Shown here: piece by piece, positions 63,764 to 64,000 of the stretch | How positions within the stretch are numbered: the stretch's first letter is position 1 | Layout of the letters: each line of letters begins with the position of its first letter | Source of the DNA: an uncultured Ignavibacteriales bacterium | Lineage (GTDB): Bacteria > Bacteroidota > Ignavibacteria > Ignavibacteriales > Ignavibacteriaceae | DNA: 64,000 bases | NCBI GenBank assembly: GCA_903929035.1 | Contig: CAIYTF010000002.1 | Span: forward strand, 20,064-84,063 | Direction of reading: 5' to 3' | Notes under the pieces: model-generated | Told to the model about the DNA's origin: nothing | The model's input: the letters and a program-made list of their open reading frames with translations, nothing else | The model's database searches: none | Program-made: the position numbers and the translations under genes

Positions 63764-64000
63764 ATGAGATATATAAAACATTTGTTGTCACTGCTTGTCA
63801 TCTGCTCAATGATGACTTTTGGACAGGTTCTTGTTTCGCTTGGGAATGTTACTGCAGTTCCAGGAGACAGCGTTACTGTTCCTATGAACGTGCAAAATTT
63901 TAATGGCGCGGGTTCATTTACTATTATGATTCGGTATGATACCACGGTATTGAAATGGGGACAGCCGCTAAATTGGAATAGTCAGTTAACTGCCGGTCAA
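63764..64000 (+). CDS. Secreted cohesin-domain protein, 5' part only
   Basis: An ATG at 63764 opens 79 codons that run out of the window. The product starts with a signal peptide (LLSLLVICSMMTFGQV) followed by the first strands of a cohesin-like domain: GDSVTVPMNVQNFNGAGSF and IMIRYDTTVLKW, then LNWNSQL. The same strands occur in the protein at 59725 (DSLVIPIVVSNFNNIGSF, LNWNSSF), so the two tandem genes are paralogous in this domain. TAAGGA lies before the ATG. The remaining domains and any T9SS tail are beyond the window. Confidence 0.8.
   Translation, partial: MRYIKHLLSLLVICSMMTFGQVLVSLGNVTAVPGDSVTVPMNVQNFNGAGSFTIMIRYDTTVLKWGQPLNWNSQLTAGQ

Overview
The window is bacterial chromosome. The large secreted protein at the right end carries a type IX secretion (T9SS) sorting domain with the NYPNPFNPST motif common in Ignavibacteria, Kapabacteria and relatives of the Bacteroidota/Chlorobi group. 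The DNA is AT-rich, Shine-Dalgarno sites are often weak, and several starts are TTG or GTG. Menaquinone genes, multihaem cytochromes and a secreted cohesin/dockerin-type protein fit an anaerobic or facultative, surface-active heterotroph. Genus assignment is not possible from this alone.

Layout: (1) 1-1370: possible end of an upstream gene, one copy of a dispersed repeat, a MerR-type regulator directly abutting tRNA-Pro(GGG) with its terminator, and a relict of a T9SS-secreted protein. (2) 1452-4458: menF-menD, first committed steps of menaquinone synthesis. (3) 4462-34747: a 30 kb surface-glycan island, almost all on the minus strand. Its promoter-proximal half (neuB, B12-type radical SAM, methyltransferase, neuC, neuA, hisF/hisH-like pair, formyltransferase, deacetylase, N-acetyl sugar amidotransferase) looks like a nine-carbon (nonulosonic) acid pathway with amidino and formyl decoration. 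Its distal half is a set of large mosaic proteins, several joining TPR repeats or two or three glycosyltransferase domains in one chain, including a 1985-residue four-module protein. No flippase, polymerase or initiating sugar-phosphate transferase is present, so the sugars may go onto protein (for example flagellin) or be exported by genes elsewhere. (4) 34748-35344: a gene-poor junction with a methyltransferase relict and several palindromes. (5) 35345-48288: housekeeping genes: SPOR lipoprotein, glutamate formimidoyltransferase, an ISAzo13-like transposase relict, trxB, a UbiA-type prenyltransferase, rnhB, yraN, a SpoIID-like protein, maf, a flippase-like membrane protein, icd, YtxH, an EF-G-like GTPase and a HIT protein. 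(6) 48327-53082: a five-gene minus-strand operon with a tetrahaem c554-type cytochrome, an outer-membrane beta-barrel candidate, 14-haem and 11-haem c-type cytochromes and a MarR regulator, a candidate electron conduit across the envelope. (7) 53209-59568: acpS, a 43-codon small ORF, a PLP aminotransferase, alaS, a GT-C type membrane protein and tRNA-Lys(CTT). (8) 59725-64000: two tandem secreted proteins sharing a cohesin-like domain, the second cut by the window end.

How parts connect: menaquinone from menF/menD is the likely electron donor pool for the cytochrome operon; this is inference. The glycan island differs in base-word use inside itself: the tetranucleotide CGCG is frequent in backbone genes and absent from 24.36-27.96 kb and about 28.8-30.66 kb, suggesting separate acquisition. 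All functional calls rest on reading motifs; no database search was run.
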